64,000 bases of DNA from Actinobacteria bacterium OV450. GTDB lineage: Bacteria > Actinomycetota > Actinomycetes > Streptomycetales > Streptomycetaceae. The translations under genes were made by a program, and so were the position numbers. This document shows positions 8,873 to 16,221 of the stretch, one piece after another. The notes under the pieces are model-generated. The model was given only the letters and a program-made list of their open reading frames with translations, made no database searches and had not been told where the DNA came from. The number at the start of each line of letters is the position of its first letter. Position 1 is the first letter of the stretch. The stretch is taken from positions 1 to 64,000 of the forward strand of contig LJCW01000357.1 in assembly GCA_001298555.1 (NCBI GenBank), read 5' to 3'.

Positions 8873-8893
8873 CTGGTCTGGTATAGACCACAT

Positions 8894-8965
8894 TGGGCTA
8901 TGGTGTAATTGGCAACACGAAGGTTTCTGGTTCCTTTGTTCTAGGTTCGAGTCCTGGTAGCCCAG
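8894..8965 (+). tRNA. tRNA-Gln (CTG anticodon), copy 2
   Basis: A 72-base cloverleaf. Compared with the copy at 8564 it has two compensated pair changes: G5-C68 becomes C-G, and G28-C42 becomes A-T. It also has small changes in the variable region and next to the D stem. It has the same CTG anticodon and the same T-T at 31:39. Confidence 0.95.
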
Positions 8966-8980
8966 CGCAGTACAAAGCAA

Positions 8981-9053
8981 GCCCCCGTTGTGTAGCGGCC
9001 TAGCACGCCGCCCTCTCAAGGCGGTAGCGCCGGTTCGAATCCGGTCGGGGGTA
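8981..9053 (+). tRNA. tRNA-Glu (CTC anticodon), copy 3
   Basis: Identical to the other two tRNA-Glu copies. It is followed within 10 bases by the cluster terminator. Confidence 0.95.
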
Positions 9054-9062
9054 CGCACGGAG

Positions 9063-9095
9063 GAGGCCCCCCGCGATCATCGCGGGGGGCCTCTT
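9063..9095 (+). terminator. Terminator of the tRNA cluster
   Basis: A 14-bp perfect stem (9063-9076 with 9080-9093) with a 3-base loop TCA is followed by TTC. Confidence 0.9.
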
Positions 9096-9231
9096 CGCTG
9101 TTCCCGTACGCATGCCGCACGCGCACCGGCACCGCACAAGTGCGGGCCCGGAGGCGCGTGTTCGGACGTGTGCGGCGTCGTACGCGCCCCCGGGCCCGGG
9201 GGAGTGGTGGGAAGTCGGCGACCGGGAAGGG

Positions 9232-9948
9232 TCAGCCGGAACGGCGCAGGGCCTCCGTCAGGCGGGCGGCCGCGTCGATGACGGCCTGGGCGTGCATCCG
9301 GCCCGGGTGGCGGGTCAGCCGCTCGATCGGCCCGGAGACCGACACGGCGGCCACCACGCGGTTCGACGGCCCGCGCACCGGCGCCGAGACGGAGGCCACA
9401 CCGGGCTCCCGCTCGCCGATCGACTGCGCCCAGCCGCGGCGCCGTACGCCCGACAGGGCCGTCGCCGTGAAGCGCGCGCCCTGGAGCCCGCGGTGGAGCC
9501 GCTCGGGCTCCTCCCAAGCCATCAGGATCTGCGCGGCCGAGCCGGCCTTCATCGGGAGCGTCGAGCCCACCGGGACGGTGTCCCGCAGGCCCGACAGCCG
9601 CTCCGCGGCCGCCACGCAGATGCGCATGTCGCCCTGACGCCGGTAGAGCTGCGCGCTCTCTCCCGTCACGTCGCGGAGGTGGGTGAGTACCGGTCCCGCC
9701 GTGGCCAGCAGGCGGTCCTCGCCGGCCGCGGCGGCGAGCTCCGCCAGCCGCGGTCCGAGGATGAACCGGCCCTGCATGTCCCTCGCCACCATCCGGTGGT
9801 GTTCCAGTGCCACGGCCAGGCGATGTGCCGTGGGTCGTGCGAGCCCTGTCGCCGCGACCAGCCCGGCGAGGGTGGCCGGACCGGACTCCAGTGCGCTCAG
9901 TACCAGAGCTGCCTTGTCGAGAACGCCGACGCCGCTAGAGTTGTCCAT
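9232..9948 (-). CDS. ndgR: IclR-family regulator NdgR
   Basis: The 238 residues comprise an N-terminal winged helix (MDNSSGVGVLDKAALVLSAL start; recognition region ATGLARPTAHRLAVALE near 34-50) and an IclR effector domain with GDMRICVAAAE and TLPMKAGSAAQILMAWEE. It matches Streptomyces NdgR (AreB-type), which by published work responds to amino acids, controls leuCD and related amino-acid genes, and affects antibiotic production. It is divergent from leuC. The 21-bp palindrome 13 bases upstream of its start is a likely site for both genes. The ATG at 9948 is chosen because it gives the conserved N-terminus; no clear ribosome-binding site is visible. Confidence 0.95.
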   Translation of the reverse strand: MDNSSGVGVLDKAALVLSALESGPATLAGLVAATGLARPTAHRLAVALEHHRMVARDMQGRFILGPRLAELAAAAGEDRLLATAGPVLTHLRDVTGESAQLYRRQGDMRICVAAAERLSGLRDTVPVGSTLPMKAGSAAQILMAWEEPERLHRGLQGARFTATALSGVRRRGWAQSIGEREPGVASVSAPVRGPSNRVVAAVSVSGPIERLTRHPGRMHAQAVIDAAARLTEALRRSG

Positions 9949-9960
9949 GAAACGATATTC

Positions 9961-9981
9961 GCGTCTCACACTGTGAAACGC
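9961..9981. promoter_or_regulatory. Operator-like palindrome between ndgR and leuC
   Basis: GCGTCTCACA-C-TGTGAAACGC is a 21-base inverted repeat matching at 9 of 10 arm positions. It is placed 12 bases upstream of the ndgR start and about 87 bases upstream of leuC. Its size and position fit an IclR/NdgR binding site. Binding is inferred. Confidence 0.7.
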
Positions 9982-10067
9982 AAGTTCAATTTTTCCAAGA
10001 ACCAGCGAGTCTGTATGTACGGGTCCACGAACCACTGGATCCGGGACGGTGAGCCGGAGGGAAAGCG

Positions 10068-11492
10068 ATGGGTAGGACACTCGCGGAGAAGGTCTGGGAC
10101 GACCATGTCGTCCGGCGCGCCGAGGGCGAGCCCGACCTCCTCTTCATTGATCTGCACCTGCTGCACGAGGTGACCAGCCCCCAGGCCTTCGAGGGCCTGC
10201 GGCAGGCCGGCCGCAAGGTCCGACGGCTCGACCTCACCATCGCCACCGAGGACCACAACACCCCCACCCTCGACATCGACAAGCCCATCGCGGACCCCGT
10301 CTCCCGGGCCCAGCTGGAGACGCTGCGCAAGAACTGCGCCGAGTTCGGCGTGCGCCTGCACTCCCTGGGCGACGTGGAGCAGGGCGTCGTCCACGTGGTG
10401 GGACCGCAGCTGGGACTGACCCAGCCGGGCACCACGGTGGTGTGCGGCGACTCCCACACCTCCACGCACGGCGCGTTCGGCGCGCTGGCCTTCGGCATCG
10501 GCACCAGCCAGGTCGAGCACGTGCTGGCCACCCAGACGCTGCCGCTGGCCCGCCCGAAGACGATGGCCATCACCGTCACCGGCGAGCTGGCCGAGGGCGT
10601 CACCGCCAAGGACCTGATCCTGGCGATCATCGCGAAGATCGGCACCGGCGGCGGCCAGGGCTACATCCTGGAATACCGCGGCGAGGCCATCGAGAAGCTC
10701 TCGATGGAAGCCCGGATGACCATCTGCAACATGTCGATCGAGGCCGGTGCCCGGGCAGGCATGATCGCCCCCGACCGGACCACCTTCGACTACCTCCAGG
10801 GCCGCGACCACGCCCCGGTGGGCGAGGACTGGGACGCGGCGGTCGCGTACTGGCAGACCCTGCGCACCGACGAGGACGCGGTCTTCGACGCCGAGGTCGT
10901 CATCGACGGCGCCGCGCTGTCGCCGTTCGTCACCTGGGGCACCAACCCGGGCCAGGGCGCGCCCCTGTCGGCCGACGTCCCCGACCCCGCTTCGTACGAG
11001 GACGCTTCGGAGCGCCTGGCCGCCGAAAAGGCCCTGGAGTACATGGGGTTGACCGCCGGACAGCCGCTGCGCGACATCAAGGTCGACACCGTCTTCGTAG
11101 GTTCCTGCACCAACGGCCGGATCGAGGACCTGCGCGCCGTCGCCGGCATCATCGGCGGCCGCAAAGTCGCCGACGGCGTACGGATGCTGGTCGTCCCGGG
11201 CTCCGTCCGCGTCGCCCTGCAGGCCGTGGAGGAGGGCCTGGACAAGGTCTTCAAGGACGCCGGCGCCGAATGGCGGCACGCGGGCTGCTCGATGTGCCTG
11301 GGCATGAACCCCGACCAACTGGCCCCCGGTGAGCGCTCCGCGTCCACCTCCAACCGCAACTTCGAGGGCCGGCAGGGCAAGGGCGGACGGACCCACCTGG
11401 TGTCCCCGCAGGTGGCCGCCGCCACCGCGGTACTGGGCCACCTGGCCTCGCCCGCCGACCTGTCCGACGCCAACGAGACCGCCGGAGTCTGA
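10068..11492 (+). CDS. leuC: 3-isopropylmalate dehydratase large subunit
   Basis: The 474-residue aconitase-family subunit isomerises 2-isopropylmalate to 3-isopropylmalate in leucine synthesis, with LeuD. The [4Fe-4S] ligands are visible as VFVGSCTNGR and GCSMCLGMNPD. The early CGDSHTSTHGAFGALAFGIG stretch is the family signature. The ATG at 10068 follows GGAGGGAAAGCG. leuD begins 5 bases after its stop. Divergent ndgR and the palindrome at 9961 suggest direct NdgR control. Confidence 0.97.
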   Translation: MGRTLAEKVWDDHVVRRAEGEPDLLFIDLHLLHEVTSPQAFEGLRQAGRKVRRLDLTIATEDHNTPTLDIDKPIADPVSRAQLETLRKNCAEFGVRLHSLGDVEQGVVHVVGPQLGLTQPGTTVVCGDSHTSTHGAFGALAFGIGTSQVEHVLATQTLPLARPKTMAITVTGELAEGVTAKDLILAIIAKIGTGGGQGYILEYRGEAIEKLSMEARMTICNMSIEAGARAGMIAPDRTTFDYLQGRDHAPVGEDWDAAVAYWQTLRTDEDAVFDAEVVIDGAALSPFVTWGTNPGQGAPLSADVPDPASYEDASERLAAEKALEYMGLTAGQPLRDIKVDTVFVGSCTNGRIEDLRAVAGIIGGRKVADGVRMLVVPGSVRVALQAVEEGLDKVFKDAGAEWRHAGCSMCLGMNPDQLAPGERSASTSNRNFEGRQGKGGRTHLVSPQVAAATAVLGHLASPADLSDANETAGV

Positions 11493-11497
11493 GAACC

Positions 11498-12091
11498 ATG
11501 GAAGCCTTCACCACCCACACCGGCCGGGCCGTCCCGCTGCGCCGCAGCAACGTCGACACCGACCAGATCATCCCGGCCCACTGGCTGAAGAAGATCACCC
11601 GCGACGGGTTCGAGGACGGGCTCTTCGAGGCCTGGCGCAAGGACCCCGAGTTCGTCACGAACCGCCCGGAGCGCCAGGGCGCGACCGTACTGGTCGCCGG
11701 CCCCGACTTCGGCACCGGCTCCTCGCGCGAGCACGCCGTCTGGGCGCTGCAGAACTTCGGGTTCAAGACGGTCATCTCCTCCCGGTTCGCGGACATCTTC
11801 CGCGGCAACTCGCTGAAGAACGGTCTGCTGACGGTGGTCCTGCCGCAGGAGACCGTCGACCGGCTGTGGGAGCTGACCGAGGCCGACCCGACCGCCGAGG
11901 TGACGGTCGACCTGGTCGCCCGCCAGGTCCGCGCGGCGGGAATCGAGGCGGAGTTCGAACTCGACGACAACGCCCGCTGGCGTCTGCTGGAGGGTCTGGA
12001 CGACATCTCGCTCACCCTTCAGAACGAAGCGGACATCGCCGCGTACGAAAGCGGCCGCCCGAGCCACAAGCCGCGTACGATTCGGGTCTGA
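11498..12091 (+). CDS. leuD: 3-isopropylmalate dehydratase small subunit
   Basis: The 197-residue swivel-domain subunit pairs with LeuC. The motif VPLRRSNVDTDQIIPAHWLK near residue 13 and GPDFGTGSSREHAVWAL near 68 are typical. It is the second gene of the leuCD operon and is followed by the hairpin at 12143-12172. Confidence 0.97.
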   Translation: MEAFTTHTGRAVPLRRSNVDTDQIIPAHWLKKITRDGFEDGLFEAWRKDPEFVTNRPERQGATVLVAGPDFGTGSSREHAVWALQNFGFKTVISSRFADIFRGNSLKNGLLTVVLPQETVDRLWELTEADPTAEVTVDLVARQVRAAGIEAEFELDDNARWRLLEGLDDISLTLQNEADIAAYESGRPSHKPRTIRV

Positions 12092-12142
12092 TTCCTGCCT
12101 GATCAGCGCTTATTCACCTTTGGGTGATCACATCGACAACAC

Positions 12143-12172
12143 TGTGCCCCCCGCCGCCAGGCGGGGGGCACA
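12143..12172 (+). terminator. Terminator after leuCD
   Basis: A 13-bp perfect stem (12143-12155 with 12160-12172) encloses the loop GCCA. Confidence 0.85.
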
Positions 12173-12228
12173 GCCGTGTGTTGAGGCCCCGTGAGGCGAC
12201 AACTCGCCCCAGATGGCACAATCTGTGC

Positions 12229-12456
12229 ATGGAACGCGACAGTCAACTTGAGCTCTACGAACTCGTCGCGGACCGGCTGAAAGAAGCACACGCAAGGGTG
12301 CGCACACTGCAAGTCCCGGAGGGCGTAAGGATGGCGCTGTCCCGGAAGCTGTTGGTCGTCACGGCCGCGGCGAAGCACGATCTCGCCGATGCGGCAAGGC
12401 GCCTGGACAGGTTGATGAAGGACCTCGACGAGGGTCGATTCCCTGAAGGCGACTGA
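12229..12456 (+). CDS. Small helical protein, conserved type
   Basis: Seventy-five residues starting MERDSQLELYELVADRLKEA. It is predominantly charged and heptad-like, so probably all helix, with no Cys, signal or membrane segment. The ATG at 12229 lies only 8 bases after a CACAAT hexamer and has no ribosome-binding site, so the mRNA may be leaderless. A longer frame to 12124 crosses the leuD terminator and is unlikely. It sits between leuD and hupS, as in other Streptomyces. Function unknown. Confidence 0.75.
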   Translation: MERDSQLELYELVADRLKEAHARVRTLQVPEGVRMALSRKLLVVTAAAKHDLADAARRLDRLMKDLDEGRFPEGD

Positions 12457-12519
12457 TGCGAAGGAACTCCGTAACGGCCTACACCGTTGCGGCACTAGGG
12501 TGATTAGCCCGTTTCGTGT

Positions 12520-12548
12520 TTGATTTGCGGTATATATCCGCCTAACGT
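12520..12548 (+). promoter_or_regulatory. Candidate hupS promoter with internal palindrome
   Basis: TTGATT (12520-12525), a 17-base spacer and TAACGT (12543-12548) lie 53 bases before the hupS start. The spacer holds GCGG-TATATAT-CCGC (12527-12541), a near-palindrome that could bind a regulator. Confidence 0.55.
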
Positions 12549-12600
12549 GCGAAATAAGCTTGAACACATTCGTTCTGGCGAAGTCTCCGAAGGGGAAGAC

Positions 12601-13275
12601 GTGAACAAGGCGCAGCTCGTAGAAGCGATTGCCGACAAGCTGGGCGGCCGCCAGCAGGCCGCAGACGCTGTCGACGCGGTACTGGACGCGATGGTCCGCG
12701 CTGTGGTCGCGGGCGACCGGGTCTCGGTCACGGGCTTCGGCTCGTTCGAGAAGGTCGACCGCCCGGCCCGCTACGCCCGCAACCCGCAGACGGGTGAGCG
12801 CGTCCGGGTCAAGAAGACCTCCGTTCCCCGCTTCCGTGCGGGTCAGGGCTTCAAGGACCTGGTCGCGGGCACCAAGAAGCTGCCCAAGGGCGGCGAGGTG
12901 TCCGTGAAGAAGGCGCCCAAGGGCAGCCTTTCCGGCGGCGCTTCCGCGACGGTCAAGAAGGCCGTGGCCAAGAAGGCCACCACCGCCAAGAAGGCGGCGG
13001 CGAAGAGCACGGTCGCCAAGAAGACCACCGCCAAGAAGACCGCCACCGCCAAGAAGGCGGTCACCAAGACCGCCGCGGCGAAGAAGACCACGGCGACGGC
13101 GAAGAAGACCACCCCCACGGCGAAGAAGACCACGGCGACGGCGAAGAAGACCACGGCCGCCGCCAAGAAGACGGCTCCGGCGGCCAAGAAGGCCACCGCG
13201 AAGACCACGGCGCCCGCCAAGAAGACGACGGCGCGCAAGACCACCGCGAAGAAGACCACGGCCCGCAAGAAGTAA
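12601..13275 (+). CDS. hupS: HU-family nucleoid protein with H1-like tail (HupS)
   Basis: The first ~95 residues are a bacterial HU domain (MNKAQLVEAIADKLGGR; GFGSFEKVDRPARYARNPQT with the DNA-bending arm). The remaining ~130 are a histone-H1-like tail of Lys/Ala/Thr repeats (AKKTT, AKKATAKK), giving 224 residues. In Streptomyces this two-domain HU is HupS, known to be up-regulated in sporulating hyphae and to compact spore chromosomes. The GTG at 12601 is preceded by GAAGGGGAAGAC. It has its own promoter and a strong terminator. The tail's DNA is repetitive, so its length may vary between strains or assemblies. Confidence 0.96.
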   Translation: MNKAQLVEAIADKLGGRQQAADAVDAVLDAMVRAVVAGDRVSVTGFGSFEKVDRPARYARNPQTGERVRVKKTSVPRFRAGQGFKDLVAGTKKLPKGGEVSVKKAPKGSLSGGASATVKKAVAKKATTAKKAAAKSTVAKKTTAKKTATAKKAVTKTAAAKKTTATAKKTTPTAKKTTATAKKTTAAAKKTAPAAKKATAKTTAPAKKTTARKTTAKKTTARKK

Positions 13276-13294
13276 GGCCACGAGTCACACACGC

Positions 13295-13328
13295 CGGGCC
13301 GGCTTCCCCTCCTGGGGAAGCCGGCCCG
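13295..13328. terminator. Bidirectional terminator between hupS and cofC
   Basis: A perfect 15-bp stem (13295-13309 with 13314-13328) and a 4-base loop lie between the convergent hupS and cofC genes. Confidence 0.9.
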
Positions 13329-13346
13329 CGGTGCTGTTCGTGCAGG

Positions 13347-14228
13347 TCAGAAGGTCTGCAGGGTGACCAGCGTGATCCGCAGCCCCGGCCCCTCGCCGTC
13401 CGTCTCGATCCGGACCCGCTGCCCGGGGCGCAGCAGCCGCAGGCCGCCCGCGTCGAACGCCGGGGCCTCGAAGGGCACCGGAGTGCCGTCGTCCAGCAGC
13501 ACACTGCCGCTGCGGGTCTGGGAGTCGTACGTGTACGCGGTCGCCTGCATACGGGCACTGTATCGGGCCGTGTGACGGCCCACACCGAGGGCGAGGGCGG
13601 TCCGCAGATCCGCGGCCGTGTCCACGTCCCGGCGCACGCTCTCCACGTCCCCCAGGGCTATTTCCGCAGCCCCCGACGCCGAATGCCGGGCCCGTGACGG
13701 GCCTCCGAACGAGGGTGCCAATTCCACGTCCGGAGCAGCGGAAAGAAGGGTCGTGCCGATTCCCGCGGCATCCGCCAGAAATGCCCGGGGAAATGCGGAC
13801 GCGGCTTCGAGCACGCGTTGCAATTCCGTCGGCCGCAGTGCGGGGAGATCCGCGTTCATCGCGGCCACCGCCGCCCCGGGCCGGAGCGTGCGGATTCTCC
13901 GCGCCCCGTGGGCCAGTGCCGCGTTGAGCCCCGCCCCCGGCGCGTCCGCGACGATCCGCGCCCCCAGCCGCGCCAGTTCCCGCCCGGCCCGGGCGTCGTC
14001 CGTGACGACCACCACATCCGCGACCGCCCCGCAGGCCAGCGCCCCCGCCACGGTGTCCTGCGCGAACGCCAGCGCCAGCCCGGGCCGCGACGTGCCGACG
14101 GCCGCCGCCAGCCGGCTCTTGGCCACCGCCAGGGGCTTCAGCGGGACCACCAGACTCCAGACCGCGTTCGTGGCGGACCCCTTCCCTCCGGTGCGCGTCC
14201 GTACATGCGCGGACCACGGCCGGGTCAT
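13347..14228 (-). CDS. cofC: CofC (2-phospho-L-lactate/PEP guanylyltransferase) fused to an OB/cold-shock-like domain
   Basis: The N-terminal ~220 residues match CofC, the nucleotidyltransferase of coenzyme F420 synthesis: WSLVVPLKPLAVAKSRLA near the start, VVVVTDDARAG, GLNAALAHGARRI, AAMNADLPALRPTEL and the C-terminal DVDTAADLRTALALGVG. With no stop, the frame runs on into 67 residues (MQATAYTYDSQTRSGSVLL to TLVTLQTF) with a GxVxLDDGxxVPF...GQRVR pattern like a small OB/cold-shock protein. That part could also be a separate gene starting at the ATG at 13550, though no ribosome-binding site precedes it. The start at 14228 is uncertain (no good ribosome-binding site; an ATG at 14336 is also in frame). 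It is convergent with hupS. Confidence 0.8.
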   Translation of the reverse strand: MTRPWSAHVRTRTGGKGSATNAVWSLVVPLKPLAVAKSRLAAAVGTSRPGLALAFAQDTVAGALACGAVADVVVVTDDARAGRELARLGARIVADAPGAGLNAALAHGARRIRTLRPGAAVAAMNADLPALRPTELQRVLEAASAFPRAFLADAAGIGTTLLSAAPDVELAPSFGGPSRARHSASGAAEIALGDVESVRRDVDTAADLRTALALGVGRHTARYSARMQATAYTYDSQTRSGSVLLDDGTPVPFEAPAFDAGGLRLLRPGQRVRIETDGEGPGLRITLVTLQTF

Positions 14229-14422
14229 GACCGGGTCATGCGTCGGCCCATTGTCGCCCCCGCCCGGTCGACCCGGCGGCCCGGTGCGCCGGGCGGGGCG
14301 TACGGTGTTCTCGACAGAGACCGGACCGGAGGCCACACTTGTCCGGCCGACGAGGTGCCCAGGCTTCCCCAGCTACCGCCGGGAGGTACCCCCACGCACC
14401 GGTCCCAGAGGAAGGTGTACGA

Positions 14423-15175
14423 GTGTCCCGCCGCAGAATCGGCTTCTGGTACCGCCTGGCGGCGGTCATCGCAAAACCGCCGCTGATCGTGCTCTTCAAG
14501 CGGGACTGGCGGGGAATGGATCACATTCCGGCCGAGGGCGGGTTTATCACGGCGGTCAATCACAACTCGTATCTGGACCCGCTCTCCTACGCGCACTTCC
14601 AGTACAACACCGGCCGGGTGCCCCGATTGCTCGCGAAGGCGGCCCTCTTCAAGGTCCCCATTGTCGGCGCGATCCTGCGCGGCTCCGGTCAGATCCCGGT
14701 CTACCGCGAGACCACCAACGCCCTGGACGCATTCCGGGCCGCCGTGGACGCGATCGAGCGCGGCGAATGCGTGGCCTTTTATCCGGAGGGCACCCTCACC
14801 CGCGATCCGGACATGTGGCCGATGGCCGGCAAGACCGGCGCGGCGCGGGTGGCGCTGATGACCAGGGCGCCCGTCATTCCCGTGGCCCAGTGGGGCGCGA
14901 ACCTCGCGATGCCGCCCTACGCCAAGCAGGACAAGGTCCGGCTGTTCCCGCGCAAGACCCTCCAGGTGCTCGCCGGACCCCCCGTCGACCTCTCCGAGTT
15001 CTACGACCGGGAACCCACCCCGGACGTGCTCAAGGAGGTCACCGAGATCATCATGGCGGCCGTCACCGGGCTGCTGGAGGAGCTGCGCGGCGAGAAGGCG
15101 CCCGAGCAGCCGTACGACCATCGCAGGGCCAGGGCGGAACAGCGGCGCAGGGCCGCGGGGGAGGACCAGAAGTGA
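14423..15175 (+). CDS. plsC: 1-acyl-sn-glycerol-3-phosphate acyltransferase (PlsC family)
   Basis: The 250 residues show the acyltransferase blocks NHNSYLDP (catalytic HX4D near residue 46), the GSGQIPVYRE block and FYPEGTLTRD (glycerophosphate binding). It acylates lysophosphatidic acid or a related lysolipid at the membrane. The first 25 residues hold one hydrophobic patch (WYRLAAVIAKPPLIVLF). The GTG at 14423 follows AGAGGAAGG with a good gap. Its TGA overlaps the gpsA GTG by 4 bases, so phospholipid acylation and glycerol-3-phosphate supply are translationally coupled. Confidence 0.93.
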   Translation: MSRRRIGFWYRLAAVIAKPPLIVLFKRDWRGMDHIPAEGGFITAVNHNSYLDPLSYAHFQYNTGRVPRLLAKAALFKVPIVGAILRGSGQIPVYRETTNALDAFRAAVDAIERGECVAFYPEGTLTRDPDMWPMAGKTGAARVALMTRAPVIPVAQWGANLAMPPYAKQDKVRLFPRKTLQVLAGPPVDLSEFYDREPTPDVLKEVTEIIMAAVTGLLEELRGEKAPEQPYDHRRARAEQRRRAAGEDQK

Positions 15176-16182
15176 CACGTCCCGTGAAGGCGGCCGTCTT
15201 CGGAACCGGCTCCTGGGGCACGGCCTTCGGCATGGTGCTCGCCGACGCAGGCTGCGAGGTGACCCTGTGGGGCCGCCGCCGCGAGGTCGTCGACGCCATC
15301 AACACCGGCCGGACCAACCCGGACTACTTCCCGGACGTCGAACTCCCCGCGAACATGCGCGCCACCACCGACCCGGCCGAGGCCGCGCGCGGCGCCGATT
15401 TCGCGGTCCTCGCCATCCCCTCGCAGACCCTGCGCGGCAACCTCGCCGAATGGGCCCCCCTGCTGCCCGCCGACGCCGTCCTCGTCTCCCTGATGAAGGG
15501 CATCGAGCTCGGCAGCGCCAAGCGCATGAGCGAGGTCATCGAGGAGGTGGCCAAGGTCCCCGCCGAGCGCGTCGCCGTCGTCACCGGCCCCAACCTGGCC
15601 CGCGAGATCGCCGCCCGGCAGCCCGCCGCCGCCGTCGTCGCCTGCGCCGACGAGGCCGTCGCGCAGCGCCTCCAGGCGGCTTGCCACACCCCCTACTTCC
15701 GCCCGTACACGAGCACCGACGTCATCGGCTGCGAGCTCGGCGGCGCCGTCAAGAACGTCATCGGCCTCGCCGTCGGCATCGCGGACGGCATGGGGCTGGG
15801 CGACAACACCAAGGGCTCGCTCATCACCCGCGGACTCGCCGAAGCGACCCGGCTGGGCCTGGCGATGGGCGCCGACCCGCTGACCTTCTCCGGTCTCGCG
15901 GGCCTCGGCGACCTCGTCGCCACCTGCTCCTCGCCGCTGTCCCGCAACCACACCTTCGGCACCAACCTCGGCCGCGGAATGACGCTGGAGGAGACCATCG
16001 CGGTCACCAGGCAGACCGCCGAGGGCGTCAAGTCCTGCGAGTCGGTGGCCGATCTCGCGCGCCGCCACGGAGTGGACATGCCGATCACCGACACCGTCGT
16101 CGAGATCGTCCACCACGGCAAGCCGCCGCTGGTCGCCCTGAAGGAACTGATGGGGCGCAGCGCCAAACCGGAACGCCGCTGA
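15172..16182 (+). CDS. gpsA: NAD(P)-dependent glycerol-3-phosphate dehydrogenase
   Basis: The 336-residue enzyme makes sn-glycerol-3-phosphate from dihydroxyacetone phosphate for phospholipids. The Rossmann motif VFGTGSWGTAFG is near residue 10; the family blocks SLMKGIELG, VTGPNLAREIA and GCELGGAVKNVIGLAVGIAD (catalytic Lys) follow. The GTG at 15172 overlaps the plsC stop and is preceded by GGGGGAGGA. Confidence 0.97.
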   Translation: MTRPVKAAVFGTGSWGTAFGMVLADAGCEVTLWGRRREVVDAINTGRTNPDYFPDVELPANMRATTDPAEAARGADFAVLAIPSQTLRGNLAEWAPLLPADAVLVSLMKGIELGSAKRMSEVIEEVAKVPAERVAVVTGPNLAREIAARQPAAAVVACADEAVAQRLQAACHTPYFRPYTSTDVIGCELGGAVKNVIGLAVGIADGMGLGDNTKGSLITRGLAEATRLGLAMGADPLTFSGLAGLGDLVATCSSPLSRNHTFGTNLGRGMTLEETIAVTRQTAEGVKSCESVADLARRHGVDMPITDTVVEIVHHGKPPLVALKELMGRSAKPERR

Positions 16183-16221
16183 CTCCTTTCCGGACGCCCG
16201 AGCGGGTATCGTCGTGGCGAT

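Noticed and set aside
10015..10067. A leader peptide (attenuator) upstream of leuC
   Set aside because: The candidate ATG frame has no Leu run and no stop before leuC, and no terminator/anti-terminator pair is visible.
13347..13550. A separate 67-codon cold-shock-like gene
   Set aside because: Kept as the C-terminal part of cofC because the frame is continuous and no ribosome-binding site precedes the ATG at 13550; recorded as an alternative instead.
13618..16182. An 854-codon open frame ending in gpsA
   Set aside because: Only the part from GTG 15172 encodes a recognisable protein; the upstream part runs antisense to cofC and out of frame through plsC.
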